From: an uncultured Geobacteraceae bacterium
GTDB lineage: Bacteria > Desulfobacterota > Desulfuromonadia > Geobacterales > Pseudopelobacteraceae
Assembly (NCBI GenBank): GCA_903958085.1
Contig: CAJBRY010000134.1
Coordinates: 1-32,683, forward strand
Direction of reading: 5' to 3'
Length of the DNA: 32,683 nucleotides
Made by a program: the position numbers and the translations under genes. Under the pieces are notes generated by a model. That model was not told the origin of the DNA and made no database searches. It worked only from the letters and a program-made list of their open reading frames with translations. Each line of letters begins with the position of its first letter. The stretch's first letter is position 1. Of the stretch, positions 1-10,500 are shown one piece after another.

Positions 1-8
1 GTCTTTTG

Positions 9-1559
9 TTAGGCAACCTTGGCAATAGCTATAACCTGCTGTTCTCTCAGCTTATCGAGCTTGGTTGCCCGTTCATGGTTTTTGTTTCGCTTTTCTGCAA
101 TGGCAACAACTTGCTTGTCCAGTTCCTGCAGGCGAATCTTTATGCCAGCCAGCTCTTTTTCTGTTTTCTCTGACGCCGCTACCTGCCGTGTCAGTTCGAT
201 GATCTGCTTATCCAGTGCAGCTTGTGAATGATCCAGATCTTCAATTTTCCGGGCAAACAGCTCCTGCGGGTTGTGATCTGCAATATTCAGGCAGTGATCC
301 TGAAAGAAGGGACACATCCCTTCAGCCAGTTTTTCCTGTCCATCCTCAAATCCAACTCTGCGCCCTGCCAGCAGAGAGTGTTCACCCTTTAATCGTTCCA
401 GAGTGATACGCAATTCAGGCAGCAGAGCGGCAACCTTAAGCATTGCTTCATTCGGTTGCAGGGTTTTACGGGTTTCGACATGTCCGGCCTCCTCTTCAGA
501 AAGCATTGTATCGACTTTGGAAATCTCTGTCTGTTCGTGTTCAACCGATTGAGTCAGGCTTTGGGCCTGCTTATCAAGGGTGACAATCTCCTTTTCGACG
601 GCCTTTCGTTGCTGTTCCCTTACGCGCAGTTCAGTAAGTCGCACTTCTGCCTTTTCATATGATTCTTTGCCGGAACGTGATTGATCGACAATAACCTTGG
701 CTTTCTGTGCTGCCTCCACCTCTTTGATTTTATCTGCTATCCTCTCGTTGCCACTCTTGATCCGGTCTTCAATAATTTGAATCTCGCCAGCAAAACCGGT
801 AATACACTTTTCTCTCATATCCAGGTCAACGAGAATCAACTCGACTTTTTTCAGTTCAGCATCCTTCTCAATTAGCTCGTTCCGTTTCTGCTCCAGTCCG
901 ATAGTAATACTATTCAGCTCTTCATCCTTTTGTGGCAGGATGGCAAGCTGCTCCTTCAATACATTCACCTCTGCGGTCAGTACCTTTACATGCTCCTGTA
1001 CCGCCGATAGCAGGCCAGCAGTTCCCTTATAGGTCTTGCGCCATGCGTCGATGCCAAGGATTTCATCAAAAGCTTCCTGGCGTTTGGTGGGCTGTTTGAT
1101 GACAAATGGCCCGAGGAAATCATTCTGGAAGGGACCGATCACCAGCTTGAACTGTTCCGCCAGAGGGCGACCATTGGCCAGACCAAGTATCTCCGTAACC
1201 CGTGCTTCGGTCTCCTCCAGGCGGGCGTGATCCTCAACCTCGAAGCTGCCACCGATCTCTTTGGCCAGCAGCCACTTGGCAGCAGCCCCGACAGTTCGAC
1301 TTACCCGATAGGTTTCGCCGTCGTCAGCCCGGAAGACGACGCTAATCTCCCCCTTCTTGCTGCCGATGGAGAGAAACCGGTCGATATTTGAGACAAAGTC
1401 GCGGGCATCAACACCGAACAGGGCATAACCGATGGCTTCGAAGATCGTGCTCTTGCCTGCGCCGTTCGGTCCAGAGAGGACGTTGATTCCGGCTGAGAAG
1501 GAAATTTCAGTATCTCGGTGAGACTTGATGTTTTTGAGATGGATCGAGAGTATCTGCAT
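9..1559 (-). CDS. SbcC/Rad50-like ATPase, N-terminal half only (516 aa)
   Basis: N-terminal SMC/Rad50 pattern MQILSIHLKNIKSH...LSGPNGAGKSTIFEAIGYALFG (Walker A), long coiled coil, CPFFQDHC zinc-hook-like motif; 2 bp downstream of an SbcD-like gene. No C-terminal ATPase half seen before the stop at 9-11. Confidence 0.8.
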   Translation of the reverse strand: MQILSIHLKNIKSHRDTEISFSAGINVLSGPNGAGKSTIFEAIGYALFGVDARDFVSNIDRFLSIGSKKGEISVVFRADDGETYRVSRTVGAAAKWLLAKEIGGSFEVEDHARLEETEARVTEILGLANGRPLAEQFKLVIGPFQNDFLGPFVIKQPTKRQEAFDEILGIDAWRKTYKGTAGLLSAVQEHVKVLTAEVNVLKEQLAILPQKDEELNSITIGLEQKRNELIEKDAELKKVELILVDLDMREKCITGFAGEIQIIEDRIKSGNERIADKIKEVEAAQKAKVIVDQSRSGKESYEKAEVRLTELRVREQQRKAVEKEIVTLDKQAQSLTQSVEHEQTEISKVDTMLSEEEAGHVETRKTLQPNEAMLKVAALLPELRITLERLKGEHSLLAGRRVGFEDGQEKLAEGMCPFFQDHCLNIADHNPQELFARKIEDLDHSQAALDKQIIELTRQVAASEKTEKELAGIKIRLQELDKQVVAIAEKRNKNHERATKLDKLREQQVIAIAKVA

Positions 1560-1561
1560 GG

Positions 1562-2812
1562 CTATGGTTCACGCGAGAGAAGGCCCAATAGTTCCTCCGC
1601 TTCCACGTCTCCTTTAATTACCTGGTCGCGAATAGCAATTGCCAAACTGACCAGTTCATCCCTGCAACCTTTAAAACTGCTGTTGGTGCTGATCAATTCG
1701 CCCAGAACATCCCGCTCAATCTCGGACAGGCTGCGCTTGATGTCATCTCCGTCACTGCTTCGAGTTACCAGCGAGAGGTGGTTCTTGATTTCTACATGCA
1801 GCGGGTTGCAGAGTTCCTCCAAAGTCAGTCGCAGCCGCTCACGACCAAGCTCGAAGGGATGGAAGGCTACACGTCCGGTGAGTCTGACTTCGATGAGTGG
1901 TCGGCGTGGATCATCTGTCTGGGGAAGTTTAGCTGCTATCTGGGTGCGGAAGCTCTCCAAGGCTTGCTCTGCATTCTCGGCACCATCCAGGTCGATAGTT
2001 GATACCAGCATAGGGCGGGGTGAAGTATGGCGATGTTCATGGCTATATTTCACGTCTTCTACACTAACCAGGTAATAGCCCTTGTCGTATTTCTCCTCGC
2101 CGAAGTTTACCCGCTCAGGAGCACCGGGATTGAAGGCGTAGTTGCGGCCTTCGGCTGTTGAAATAATGTACGGTTTGTGTCCATGGCCCAGAGCCACATA
2201 GTCGAACTTGTCTGCCAGCGGGAACGCCTCATCCGGCTGCATGTTGCCGATCTCAACCGGTGAGTAAGTCCAAACGCCAACATGGAACAGCAACAGGTTG
2301 TTCTCCGTCGTGACCGCTTCGCAGATGCGCGCTACATGGTTTCCAGCCTGGGTGCCGATGTAACCGAGACCATAGATGTTTAGCCCCTTAATTTCGATAT
2401 GCCCACCTGAGCCGGTTTCAGGATCGAACGGATCGAATCGGTAGTCGCCGTTCTCGGTACGGGAAGGACGCAGCAGGTTAATATAGCCCATCTGTGAAAG
2501 CGCCTCCATCCAGGAGATGCTGTCGCGACGGTGAATCCAGTCGTGATTTCCCTCTACAGAGATGCAGGGGATAGCGGCGTCTTTAAGAGGTTGCAGGGTT
2601 TCAATGGTGCGGGCAAATGTGCGGGGGAGGATCTGGCCGGTGTGAAACAGGTCACCGGCGATCAGGATAAAATCGACTTGTTCGGCAATGGCATCAGACA
2701 CGATGCTGCCAAGCATACTAAAGAAGTCTTCGTATCGCTCGGCTTCATCGGCAGAAGTGCGGTATGTTTTGCCGAGGTGGATGTCGGCGGTGTGGAGGAA
2801 TCGCAGTAACAT
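1562..2812 (-). CDS. SbcD/Mre11-like metallophosphoesterase, DNA repair exonuclease family
   Basis: MLLRFLHTADIHLGKTYR, FILIAGDLFHTG, VEGNHDWIHRRDS, LGHGHKPY: calcineurin-like nuclease motifs; coupled to the SbcC-like gene. Confidence 0.88.
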   Translation of the reverse strand: MLLRFLHTADIHLGKTYRTSADEAERYEDFFSMLGSIVSDAIAEQVDFILIAGDLFHTGQILPRTFARTIETLQPLKDAAIPCISVEGNHDWIHRRDSISWMEALSQMGYINLLRPSRTENGDYRFDPFDPETGSGGHIEIKGLNIYGLGYIGTQAGNHVARICEAVTTENNLLLFHVGVWTYSPVEIGNMQPDEAFPLADKFDYVALGHGHKPYIISTAEGRNYAFNPGAPERVNFGEEKYDKGYYLVSVEDVKYSHEHRHTSPRPMLVSTIDLDGAENAEQALESFRTQIAAKLPQTDDPRRPLIEVRLTGRVAFHPFELGRERLRLTLEELCNPLHVEIKNHLSLVTRSSDGDDIKRSLSEIERDVLGELISTNSSFKGCRDELVSLAIAIRDQVIKGDVEAEELLGLLSREP

Positions 2813-2903
2813 GGGACCTCATAACAGGAATAAAAGAAAAAAACCTGGATTTTTAACAACAAACTGTATCAAACAGGCAGATGGAGTGATACCAGTTAAC
2901 TTC

Positions 2904-4787
2904 TTAGAATGCTATTTCTGGGACACCTGCATCTGCAAGTAACTGGTAAAGATCTGCTACACCCCTTCTCTGACCACGTCCCCGACAAAAAGTGAAAATG
3001 GCTCTTTGCTTTGCGCGTGAAAGTGCCACAAAAAAAGTTGCAATACCCTCAGGGTTTCCAACTGTATGGCTCCACCACATTTGATCATCAAGCCCGACGA
3101 AGACAATAGTGTCGAATTCGAGGCCCTTACTTTTATGTACTGTCATCAATGGAACTCTGTTCACTCCTTCAAAAGTGTCAATGTACTGATGCCAATCGGT
3201 TGCTTCATTTGCTGACGCGACCAAATGTAAGATAAATCCCTCGGCCGCGATTTGAAGACTTTCGCCCAAGCCGTATTCAGGATATGTACGTGCGATAGCA
3301 TCAGGATCCAGAAACGTGAGTATACGCATCCCTATTTCTTGTGCAGAATCAACATTTGGTGGTGTTAGAGCCAAGAAGTTGCGGTTAACGCAGAGAAATT
3401 CGTTTAACTGGCGCTCGGCTAGATTGCATGCAACGTAGTCTTGAGATTCGGCATTCCTGATTTGAAATATTGCTTCAGAAGCAGTTGACCATGCCTGTGG
3501 TGCCCTTTGATGAATACAGAGTCGAAGTAGCGCCATAACGATGCAGGTCAATCGTTCCGCAAGAAGGTCCTGAAGGGTAGTCCGCCCCACAGCTTTACTT
3601 TCATTCCGTATGAACAAATTGTGAATTTCGAAGGGTCCCGATAATTGATCCTCGAATCGGTTAGCAGTCTGGCGTACGAGGATCGCATAGTCGCGGGGAG
3701 TTGTCCCTCGGTTTCTCATGTCCTCTGCCAACCATTCTGCCAAATGGCTTGCTTCGGTTGCCTCATCTGGACTTGTCCAGATCTGGGCTACATCTCCGTC
3801 AATAACGCATTCAACTTGTGCCTGCGTCTCAATCGAGTCGACGTCGAGTGCACGAGCGACAATGTGCTGGATTCGTACTAGGTCTGGAGAGGAGCGGAAA
3901 TTCATTAATAGTGGAATACATCGGGCGCCAAAATCGGCCGTAAGACGATTGAAGGCATCATTACGGGCACCCGCCCAAAGCATTATACGTTGTTTGTCGT
4001 CACCTACGGCAGTAACAACTGTTCTTCCTCCGCCAAAAACGGAGTGAAGGAAGTCATACTGAGCGTAAGTTGTATCCTGGAATTCATCGACAAAGACGAA
4101 AGGGTATGTTGCCCTAAGAGCACGCAAAATATGAGGATTGGACCGAATGAGAAGTTCAGCCAAGCGGTTGATCATTATAAAAGTCAATGATGATCGGTCA
4201 TGTCCACGCAGAAACTCCGCCCACCAACTTTGAATAGCAAACTCAGTACCGGTCGTCGGCTCGGTTTGCTCAATTCCTAGACGATTGCCACCTACAAATC
4301 GCGACTCAAAATCTGATGTAGGAAGTCCGGCAATTTCACCCTGCCATGGCGCAGGTGCACTTGAACGAATGAGTGTTAGTAAGTCTCGGATCTGTCTGGT
4401 ATTTTGGAAAACGATTTCATACGGATCAGTTGGCCGCCATTGCCCAGGAATAGCTGCATGAAAACGATCAAGAATACTCTTCGTGAAAGAATCAAAAGTC
4501 ATCGACACGAATCGATTTGCTTGATCTGGTGGACATCTCTTTTTTAGGCGAGCCGCCAGGTTTTCTGCTGCGTCGCGTTTAAAGCTGATTGCAAGGATTT
4601 TATAAGGCGGCTGGCAAATGCCAGTCTGAAGAAGAAAAGCCGCTTTTTGAGCGAGAAATTCCGTCTTTCCAGCGCCTGGTCCGGCTGAGACGCATACGTT
4701 ATTGTGAGAACGTAGCGCCTCCCATGCATTTGGCTCAAGATCATCTATTCCCGAAGGGCGCCAATCTGTCTGATCCACAAAGGCCAT
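2904..4787 (-). CDS. UvrD/Rep-like superfamily 1 helicase (GajB-like partner of OLD nuclease)
   Basis: SAGPGAGKTEFLAQKAA (motif I), VFVDEFQDTTYAQYDFL (motif II), VHKSKGLEFDTIVFVGL (motif V), VALSRAKQRAIF (motif VI); starts 8 bp after the OLD-family stop. Confidence 0.88.
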   Translation of the reverse strand: MAFVDQTDWRPSGIDDLEPNAWEALRSHNNVCVSAGPGAGKTEFLAQKAAFLLQTGICQPPYKILAISFKRDAAENLAARLKKRCPPDQANRFVSMTFDSFTKSILDRFHAAIPGQWRPTDPYEIVFQNTRQIRDLLTLIRSSAPAPWQGEIAGLPTSDFESRFVGGNRLGIEQTEPTTGTEFAIQSWWAEFLRGHDRSSLTFIMINRLAELLIRSNPHILRALRATYPFVFVDEFQDTTYAQYDFLHSVFGGGRTVVTAVGDDKQRIMLWAGARNDAFNRLTADFGARCIPLLMNFRSSPDLVRIQHIVARALDVDSIETQAQVECVIDGDVAQIWTSPDEATEASHLAEWLAEDMRNRGTTPRDYAILVRQTANRFEDQLSGPFEIHNLFIRNESKAVGRTTLQDLLAERLTCIVMALLRLCIHQRAPQAWSTASEAIFQIRNAESQDYVACNLAERQLNEFLCVNRNFLALTPPNVDSAQEIGMRILTFLDPDAIARTYPEYGLGESLQIAAEGFILHLVASANEATDWHQYIDTFEGVNRVPLMTVHKSKGLEFDTIVFVGLDDQMWWSHTVGNPEGIATFFVALSRAKQRAIFTFCRGRGQRRGVADLYQLLADAGVPEIAF

Positions 4788-4795
4788 CGTAACTC

Positions 4796-6757
4796 CTAGA
4801 CCAGCGGCGTGGCCGTGATTTGAGCCTCAACATGGCGCAGAAGTGCAGCAAGCTCTTCCGGTACCTGTTCTTGAATTGTTTCCGAATCAAGCTTGCTTAG
4901 TACCCGTATGTGTGTACTTGGTTTGCCACGGCCAAGAAAAAGATATCTGTACCAGCGGAATGCATCATCGTATGCCGCATCATAAGTCTGAGGATCTCCG
5001 CAATCGCCAAGAACTGTGGATTTAGCGTCGCCAGTCGCCGCAGGACCCCTCATCCCTTCTTCCAGATCCTTATAAGTAGGAAAAGCACTCAGCATCGACA
5101 TGTCAAGGTCAAGCGGCGAGCAGAAAAAAACATCAAACTTTCGAAGCCAACGAACCCATTCCTGAAGGAAAGCCAGATCGAAAGGTTGGGTGTCAAATGT
5201 AGCAAGAGCGGCTGCGATATTTCCGTTTACTAGAGTATCACCCAACAACCGACTCGGATCTATTCCATTATCTATAAGTTGCGTGCAGGCTATTTTAATC
5301 CGTCCCCATCCTCCGCCTGCGCGGCCGAGGTCGAGATCAAGAAGGGTGGCATGTGGAATATCAAGATCAGTCAAAAGACGCCACAAGTGGTTTACATGCC
5401 GCCCCCCAAGCGGAACTACGGCTACAAACGACCGGTCAATTGACATGCCCATAGCTTCAGCAAGCCGCGGCAGTACAACTTCCTCAGAACTGCCTTCACC
5501 GAGAATTACGAACCTGGCAAAATACAGTTCAGGATATGTCCGAACCGCTTCTCGAACGAATTTGCCAGCATCCTCGTCGTCTGTTGGCATATTGATCTTG
5601 TTAACCCGCGATGTCCTGGTCACTGGATCAAGGCGGAAATGTCTAACCTGACTGGGTTCTATACGAGCAAGAATGCTTGCTGAGTGACTGGAAACAATAG
5701 CCTGTGCCCTTCGCCCTGAAGCGAGGTCTTCAATTTGGCGAATGATCCGCGATAGATAAAAAGGAGCGAGATTGTTTTCAGGTTCCTCAACCGCAATAAT
5801 TGTCAAAACCGGAAGCGGAACTCCACCGGCTTGAAATCCATCGGATATTGTCCCGCTTGCTATCCCACTCTCGATGTCTAATATTGCGGCGGTCATTGCG
5901 ATGTGGAAAAGCGAGCGTTGGCCATCGCTCAAGTCACTTAAGCTACGGTTGTTGCCATTTTCGTCAGGATGAAAGGTGACTTCCACCTTCTGGATGAAAT
6001 GCTGGAAACGAAGATCGACAGGACGAAACGAGGGAGTCATGTCGGTTCCAGCCTTGTGGAGTTCTTGCCAACGACTTTCTACGGCAGTAGCTATCACATC
6101 GACTGCTGGCTCTGCCCCGAAGGCAGTATTCAGACTTTCGCCCGATTCGTTTAGCATTTGACGTACGGTTTCCGACCAAGTGATTGCCCGCCAGAGACGT
6201 CCGCGAAGAAAAGCGGTCATTTGTGAAATCGGGTCGCGTACCGCCGGGACATAAACCATTTGGATGCGGGTTCTGTCGATCGCTTTTAATTCACTTACAT
6301 CCGACTCCTCAAATGCCGCATTCATTGTACGTACAGCCATGAATTTCGTGTCAAAAACACCATCCAGAGAGCCATCGTCAGTCCATGTCGCCTCCAAGCG
6401 AAGCCTACATTTTAGACGGCCATTATCGTCAGAGGCCATCTGGTGGAAAAACTCGGGGACTGCTTGGCCGATTGCATCATCGCCGCCGTCGAGTTCTGGG
6501 AAATCGAAGATGACCTCAATCACAAGGTTTCGCTGATTTGGTGAGTCACCCTCATTGGTCGGAATATGGAAGTCCTGTCGGGTGATACGGCGCTGTTCGT
6601 TTGTAATACCAAATAGACGAAGGAGAGATTGCATGACGGCAGTTTTCCCCGAGCCGTTCGCGCCGATAAAAGCTGTCATCCCAGTGGATAAGTCGATAGT
6701 ATGAGGCTCTGGACCAAAACAGCGAAAATTGGTGAGGATCAGGCGTTCGAGATGCAT
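4796..6757 (-). CDS. OLD-family ATP-dependent endonuclease (ABC ATPase + TOPRIM; class 2 OLD / GajA-like)
   Basis: LILTNFRCFGPEPHTIDL...FIGANGSGKTAVMQSLLRLFG; LSDLSDGQRSLFHIAM signature; IIAVEEPENNLAP Walker B; TOPRIM-like FVILGEGSSEEVVLPRL and LLDLDLGRAGGG. Confidence 0.88.
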   Translation of the reverse strand: MHLERLILTNFRCFGPEPHTIDLSTGMTAFIGANGSGKTAVMQSLLRLFGITNEQRRITRQDFHIPTNEGDSPNQRNLVIEVIFDFPELDGGDDAIGQAVPEFFHQMASDDNGRLKCRLRLEATWTDDGSLDGVFDTKFMAVRTMNAAFEESDVSELKAIDRTRIQMVYVPAVRDPISQMTAFLRGRLWRAITWSETVRQMLNESGESLNTAFGAEPAVDVIATAVESRWQELHKAGTDMTPSFRPVDLRFQHFIQKVEVTFHPDENGNNRSLSDLSDGQRSLFHIAMTAAILDIESGIASGTISDGFQAGGVPLPVLTIIAVEEPENNLAPFYLSRIIRQIEDLASGRRAQAIVSSHSASILARIEPSQVRHFRLDPVTRTSRVNKINMPTDDEDAGKFVREAVRTYPELYFARFVILGEGSSEEVVLPRLAEAMGMSIDRSFVAVVPLGGRHVNHLWRLLTDLDIPHATLLDLDLGRAGGGWGRIKIACTQLIDNGIDPSRLLGDTLVNGNIAAALATFDTQPFDLAFLQEWVRWLRKFDVFFCSPLDLDMSMLSAFPTYKDLEEGMRGPAATGDAKSTVLGDCGDPQTYDAAYDDAFRWYRYLFLGRGKPSTHIRVLSKLDSETIQEQVPEELAALLRHVEAQITATPLV

Positions 6758-6805
6758 TGGCTACCCCTTTTGACGGTTATATATGCAATTTTCAGTTTAC
6801 TGATT

Positions 6806-7543
6806 TTATATTGTCCCAAGATCTACCATCATCCGATGGCTGTTCGCGCTTAGCCACTGCCTGGCCCGGTCCATCTCGGGGCAAAGACTCTGTACCGTCA
6901 GCCAGAAGCGTTTTGAGTGATCCGGCACTTCCAGATGCACGACCTCATGTGTTACCAAGTAGCGGATAACATACTCCGGGGCCATTATGAGACGCCAGTT
7001 GAAGGAAAGATTTTGCAGGGAAGAGCAGTTTCCCCATTTTGTTCTCTGCCCCATGATGTAAACCTTGCCGGGGCTCTTACTGATTCTTTTCAGCAAGCCA
7101 TCCAATAGCAGTTGGATCTTTTCCCGTGCCTGACGGCGCAACCAGTTTTCAAGGCTGGTCGCCGGTTTTGTGGTTGAATCGATGCCGCAATAAATCGTAA
7201 TGCAGCCATCAGCCAGCACAACCTTGTTCGCCCGCCGAATGCGGTTCTCTTCGATTTTGACAGGAGTGGCGATACCTTTGAAAAGAATCTCCTGCCCATT
7301 TCTTTTCAAAGGTCGCCGGACACTCTGCATCCGTTCAATCCGGTCAAGTTGCTGAAATATCCATTCCTGGCGATCTTCAAGGAATGTCTGTAGTTCCAGT
7401 GGAGACCGTTCGACAGGGTGCACGACTTCTACGCCGCCAAGTCCGACGCGAACCAGCAGCTTTTTGGCTCTGTCTGAATTGACCAGACGGTAATCAACCG
7501 TGCGCCCGGCCAACTGGATCGATTTCAGCGTTTCATGTCTCAT
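6806..7543 (-). CDS. YgjP-like (DUF45, M48-related) metallopeptidase
   Basis: GQRTKWGNCSSLQNLSFNWRLIMAPEYVIRYLVTHEVVHLEVPDHSKRFW with HEXXH; overlaps the HsdR stop by 4 bp. Confidence 0.88.
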   Translation of the reverse strand: MRHETLKSIQLAGRTVDYRLVNSDRAKKLLVRVGLGGVEVVHPVERSPLELQTFLEDRQEWIFQQLDRIERMQSVRRPLKRNGQEILFKGIATPVKIEENRIRRANKVVLADGCITIYCGIDSTTKPATSLENWLRRQAREKIQLLLDGLLKRISKSPGKVYIMGQRTKWGNCSSLQNLSFNWRLIMAPEYVIRYLVTHEVVHLEVPDHSKRFWLTVQSLCPEMDRARQWLSANSHRMMVDLGTI

Positions 7544-10500
7544 ACGTCAGTTTTTATCAGTTCATCAAGCGCCGGCTGCAGGAACGGCGGGTGAATCTCG
7601 TCAGGATCAAAACCGAGTGCCTCATAAACCGGATTCCACGATTCAGCCAACAGCGACTGTTCAACCCGCATGCGGCTCCCTTTTGAATTACTCCATCCGG
7701 GCGTCAACAGTTTTTTGTCCGTCAGGAAAGCAATCATTCGCCGGGCGCAGTCGCACAGTACGGCTTCCTCCTTCGAAACCGAATACTCCCGCAGCACCAC
7801 GAACAGCTCGTATTCACCGGGCTTGGTCAGATTCAATCGTGACGGTTCTTCATCGGCGCTCGCCTTTTCGTCGGCAATATCCTGTAATGCCTTCAATCGT
7901 GCTTCAGCGGTCTTGTCGGCGGCATCCTTCTTTTCTTTGATCCGTTTCAGCCGTTCGCCCAGCTGGCAATAGGTAAAGCTGGCATCATCCTCCGAAAGTT
8001 CGGAGGTCAGGATCGCCTCCAGAGCAGCGGCCTTGTCCGCCGCAGTCGGCAATTCATCAAGCTTTACCAGATAATCCTTGTCGATCTTGAACACCGGCAG
8101 GGAGTCAGCAAGGTCCATGAAGGTGGTGTTCGCTTCGATCAACTCACGGGTTTTGGCCGAAAGTTCGCCGAACGTATCCTTTTTGCCTGAGTTATTCTGG
8201 CGGCGACGATGGGCGATATAGATGCTGCAGAGCCAGTTGTAGCTGCGGCCATGAACATACAGGCAGGGATCGGGCGAAACAGCTTCCCATAGTCGTTCCA
8301 GGCTCTTAAAATTCTGCTCGAAGATCTTGGCGGCATCCGGGTCCTTAATGCAGCGCAGCGCCGACAGCAGACACTCCCGCGTATCTGCGATGGTGATACC
8401 CTTGAAGCTCTCCAGACAGCGGGCCACTTCGCCGGGAACGGTCGCTTTCAAGGCGTCCCAATCGATCAGCGCCTCCTCGCGGATGCTTTCGTCAAAGTTT
8501 AGCGCCTTGGCCAGGTTCGAGAACACACCGAAGTAATCGACCACCACACCGGTCAATTTGTACATTGTCGGCAAGGGGCGGTTGGTGCGGGCAATGGCTT
8601 GCAACAGATTATGGTCGCGCAGTGGTTTGTCCAGGTAGAGCACCTGTTCAACCGGTGCATCAAACCCGGTCAGCAGCCGGTCGCAGACAATCAGGATCTT
8701 CAGCGGCGGCCGCCATTTGCTCCGATCTTCGCCGAATTTTTCCCGGTTCCACTCCTCCCACTGGGTTGGGGTCAGTTTGAAGTAATCGATCAGATCGTCC
8801 TGCTTCTGCTTGCCGTAATGGAACCGGGCAAGTTCAGCATCGTCATTCTGCCCCTCGGAAATAATCACTTCCGACCACTCCGGCGGCAGGTTACGTGCTT
8901 TCAGTTTTATATCCAGAGCATCCTTGTAATTGACGCAGGCGGTCCGGTCAACGGCTGCCAACTGGGCCTTGAAGCCGCTTGGATCGGGATATTTCAGGAA
9001 ATGCTCCAGCATCTTTTCCAGCACGATCTCGATCCGGTCCGGGTGCCGCGCCAGCTCCTTCCACTGGGAACGTTGCCGTTGCACCAGATCCTTGGCCTCT
9101 TCGTCTTCAACCTCCATCTCTTCGCACATCTCTTCAAAGCCGATACTGAGAGGCCTCTCGTCAACAATAAAAGCAACCTTGTCGCGGATGTAATGCACCT
9201 CCAGCGTCGCCCCGTCCTTGATCGACCGCTTGATGCCGTAATAGCTGAGATAGCGCTCCTGCTGCCCGTCAACCTCCGGACCGAAATCCCGGTGGGTGTT
9301 GTTCATCGTCTTGTCGATGGGAGTGCCGGTGAGCCCAAAACGGAATCCGTTCGGCAGCTTCACCCGCATGGTCATGGCGTAACTGGCAGCGTTCTTCCCC
9401 TTTTGCGAGCGGTGGCATTCGTCCACCAGGCTGATAATGTTGTCGTCCTGACAGGGTGGCAGATCGCCCATTTTCTGGAAAGATTGCACCGTCGTCACCA
9501 GCGTACCGCGCCAGACGCTGCCGCGCAGTTTCGCTTTCAGATCCTTCACACCCAGCGCCTTTTCAACATTGGGGTAATCGCAGGCATCGAAATCGTCGGA
9601 AATCTGTGTTTTCAGGTCGCGCCGGTCAACCACGATCATCACGGTCGGGTTCTTGAGTGCGGCCTGGCGCCGCAGTTTATAGGCGGCAAAGACCATGGTA
9701 AGCGATTTCCCAGATCCCTGGGTGTGCCAGATCAGGCCGGTACGATCCTGAGCCGGAACGGGCTTGCCGATCAGCGATAACGTGCGGTCCACAATATCAT
9801 TGACCGCCTCGAACTGCTGGTAGCGGGCCACCTTCTTGACAGTCCGCCCCTTCTTGGTCTCGAAAGCAATAAAGTGTTGCAGGAAGTCCAGGACATGGCA
9901 CGGTTTAAGGCGCAATAGACCTTTTACCGGCACTTCCAGTGGGTCATCTGCGTTATCAGCGGACGGGTCGTTCCACCACCCTTTTTGATCCGGATAGAGG
10001 CTGAGCCACGGTCCCCAGGTATCAAGATGGCGCTCAATATCCTCTTTGCGGGCATCGTTGAACAGCACTGTACCATAGCGGAAGGCGTCCTCATCCGCAG
10101 CCACACAGAACACGTTGGGGGTCAGCATCAAGGGGGCCTGGCGCTGGTAACGGTGAAGTTGATGGACCGCTTCAGTCCAGTCCTTGCCGCTGGCGAGATA
10201 ACTTTTGTACTCGGCAATAACCAGTGGAATGCCGTTCACAAGGAGAACCGTATCGTCCCGGCACTGTTTCACCCCCTGGACACGGTACTGATTGGTGGCG
10301 GAAAAATCGTTGAGGTGCCGTTTGACCGGGTCGAATTCAATGAAAAGAACGGTCTGTGCCTGTTTGCCGGGGATCAGTTCCACTTTCACCCCGTCGCGTA
10401 ATCTGTCCAGCGTCTCCCGGTTGGCAGTTAGCCTGTCCGGGTTGGACATGGTTTTACGCAGGGCATTCACGGCAAGCATGGCCTGGGCTTCGGTTGTTAC

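Noticed and set aside
1518-2075. 185-aa plus-strand ORF
   Set aside because: Antisense to the SbcD-like gene; low-complexity Ser/Arg-rich translation typical of a shadow frame.
8599-9780. 393-aa plus-strand ORF
   Set aside because: Antisense to the well-supported hsdR; typical shadow ORF in GC-rich coding sequence, no recognisable family.
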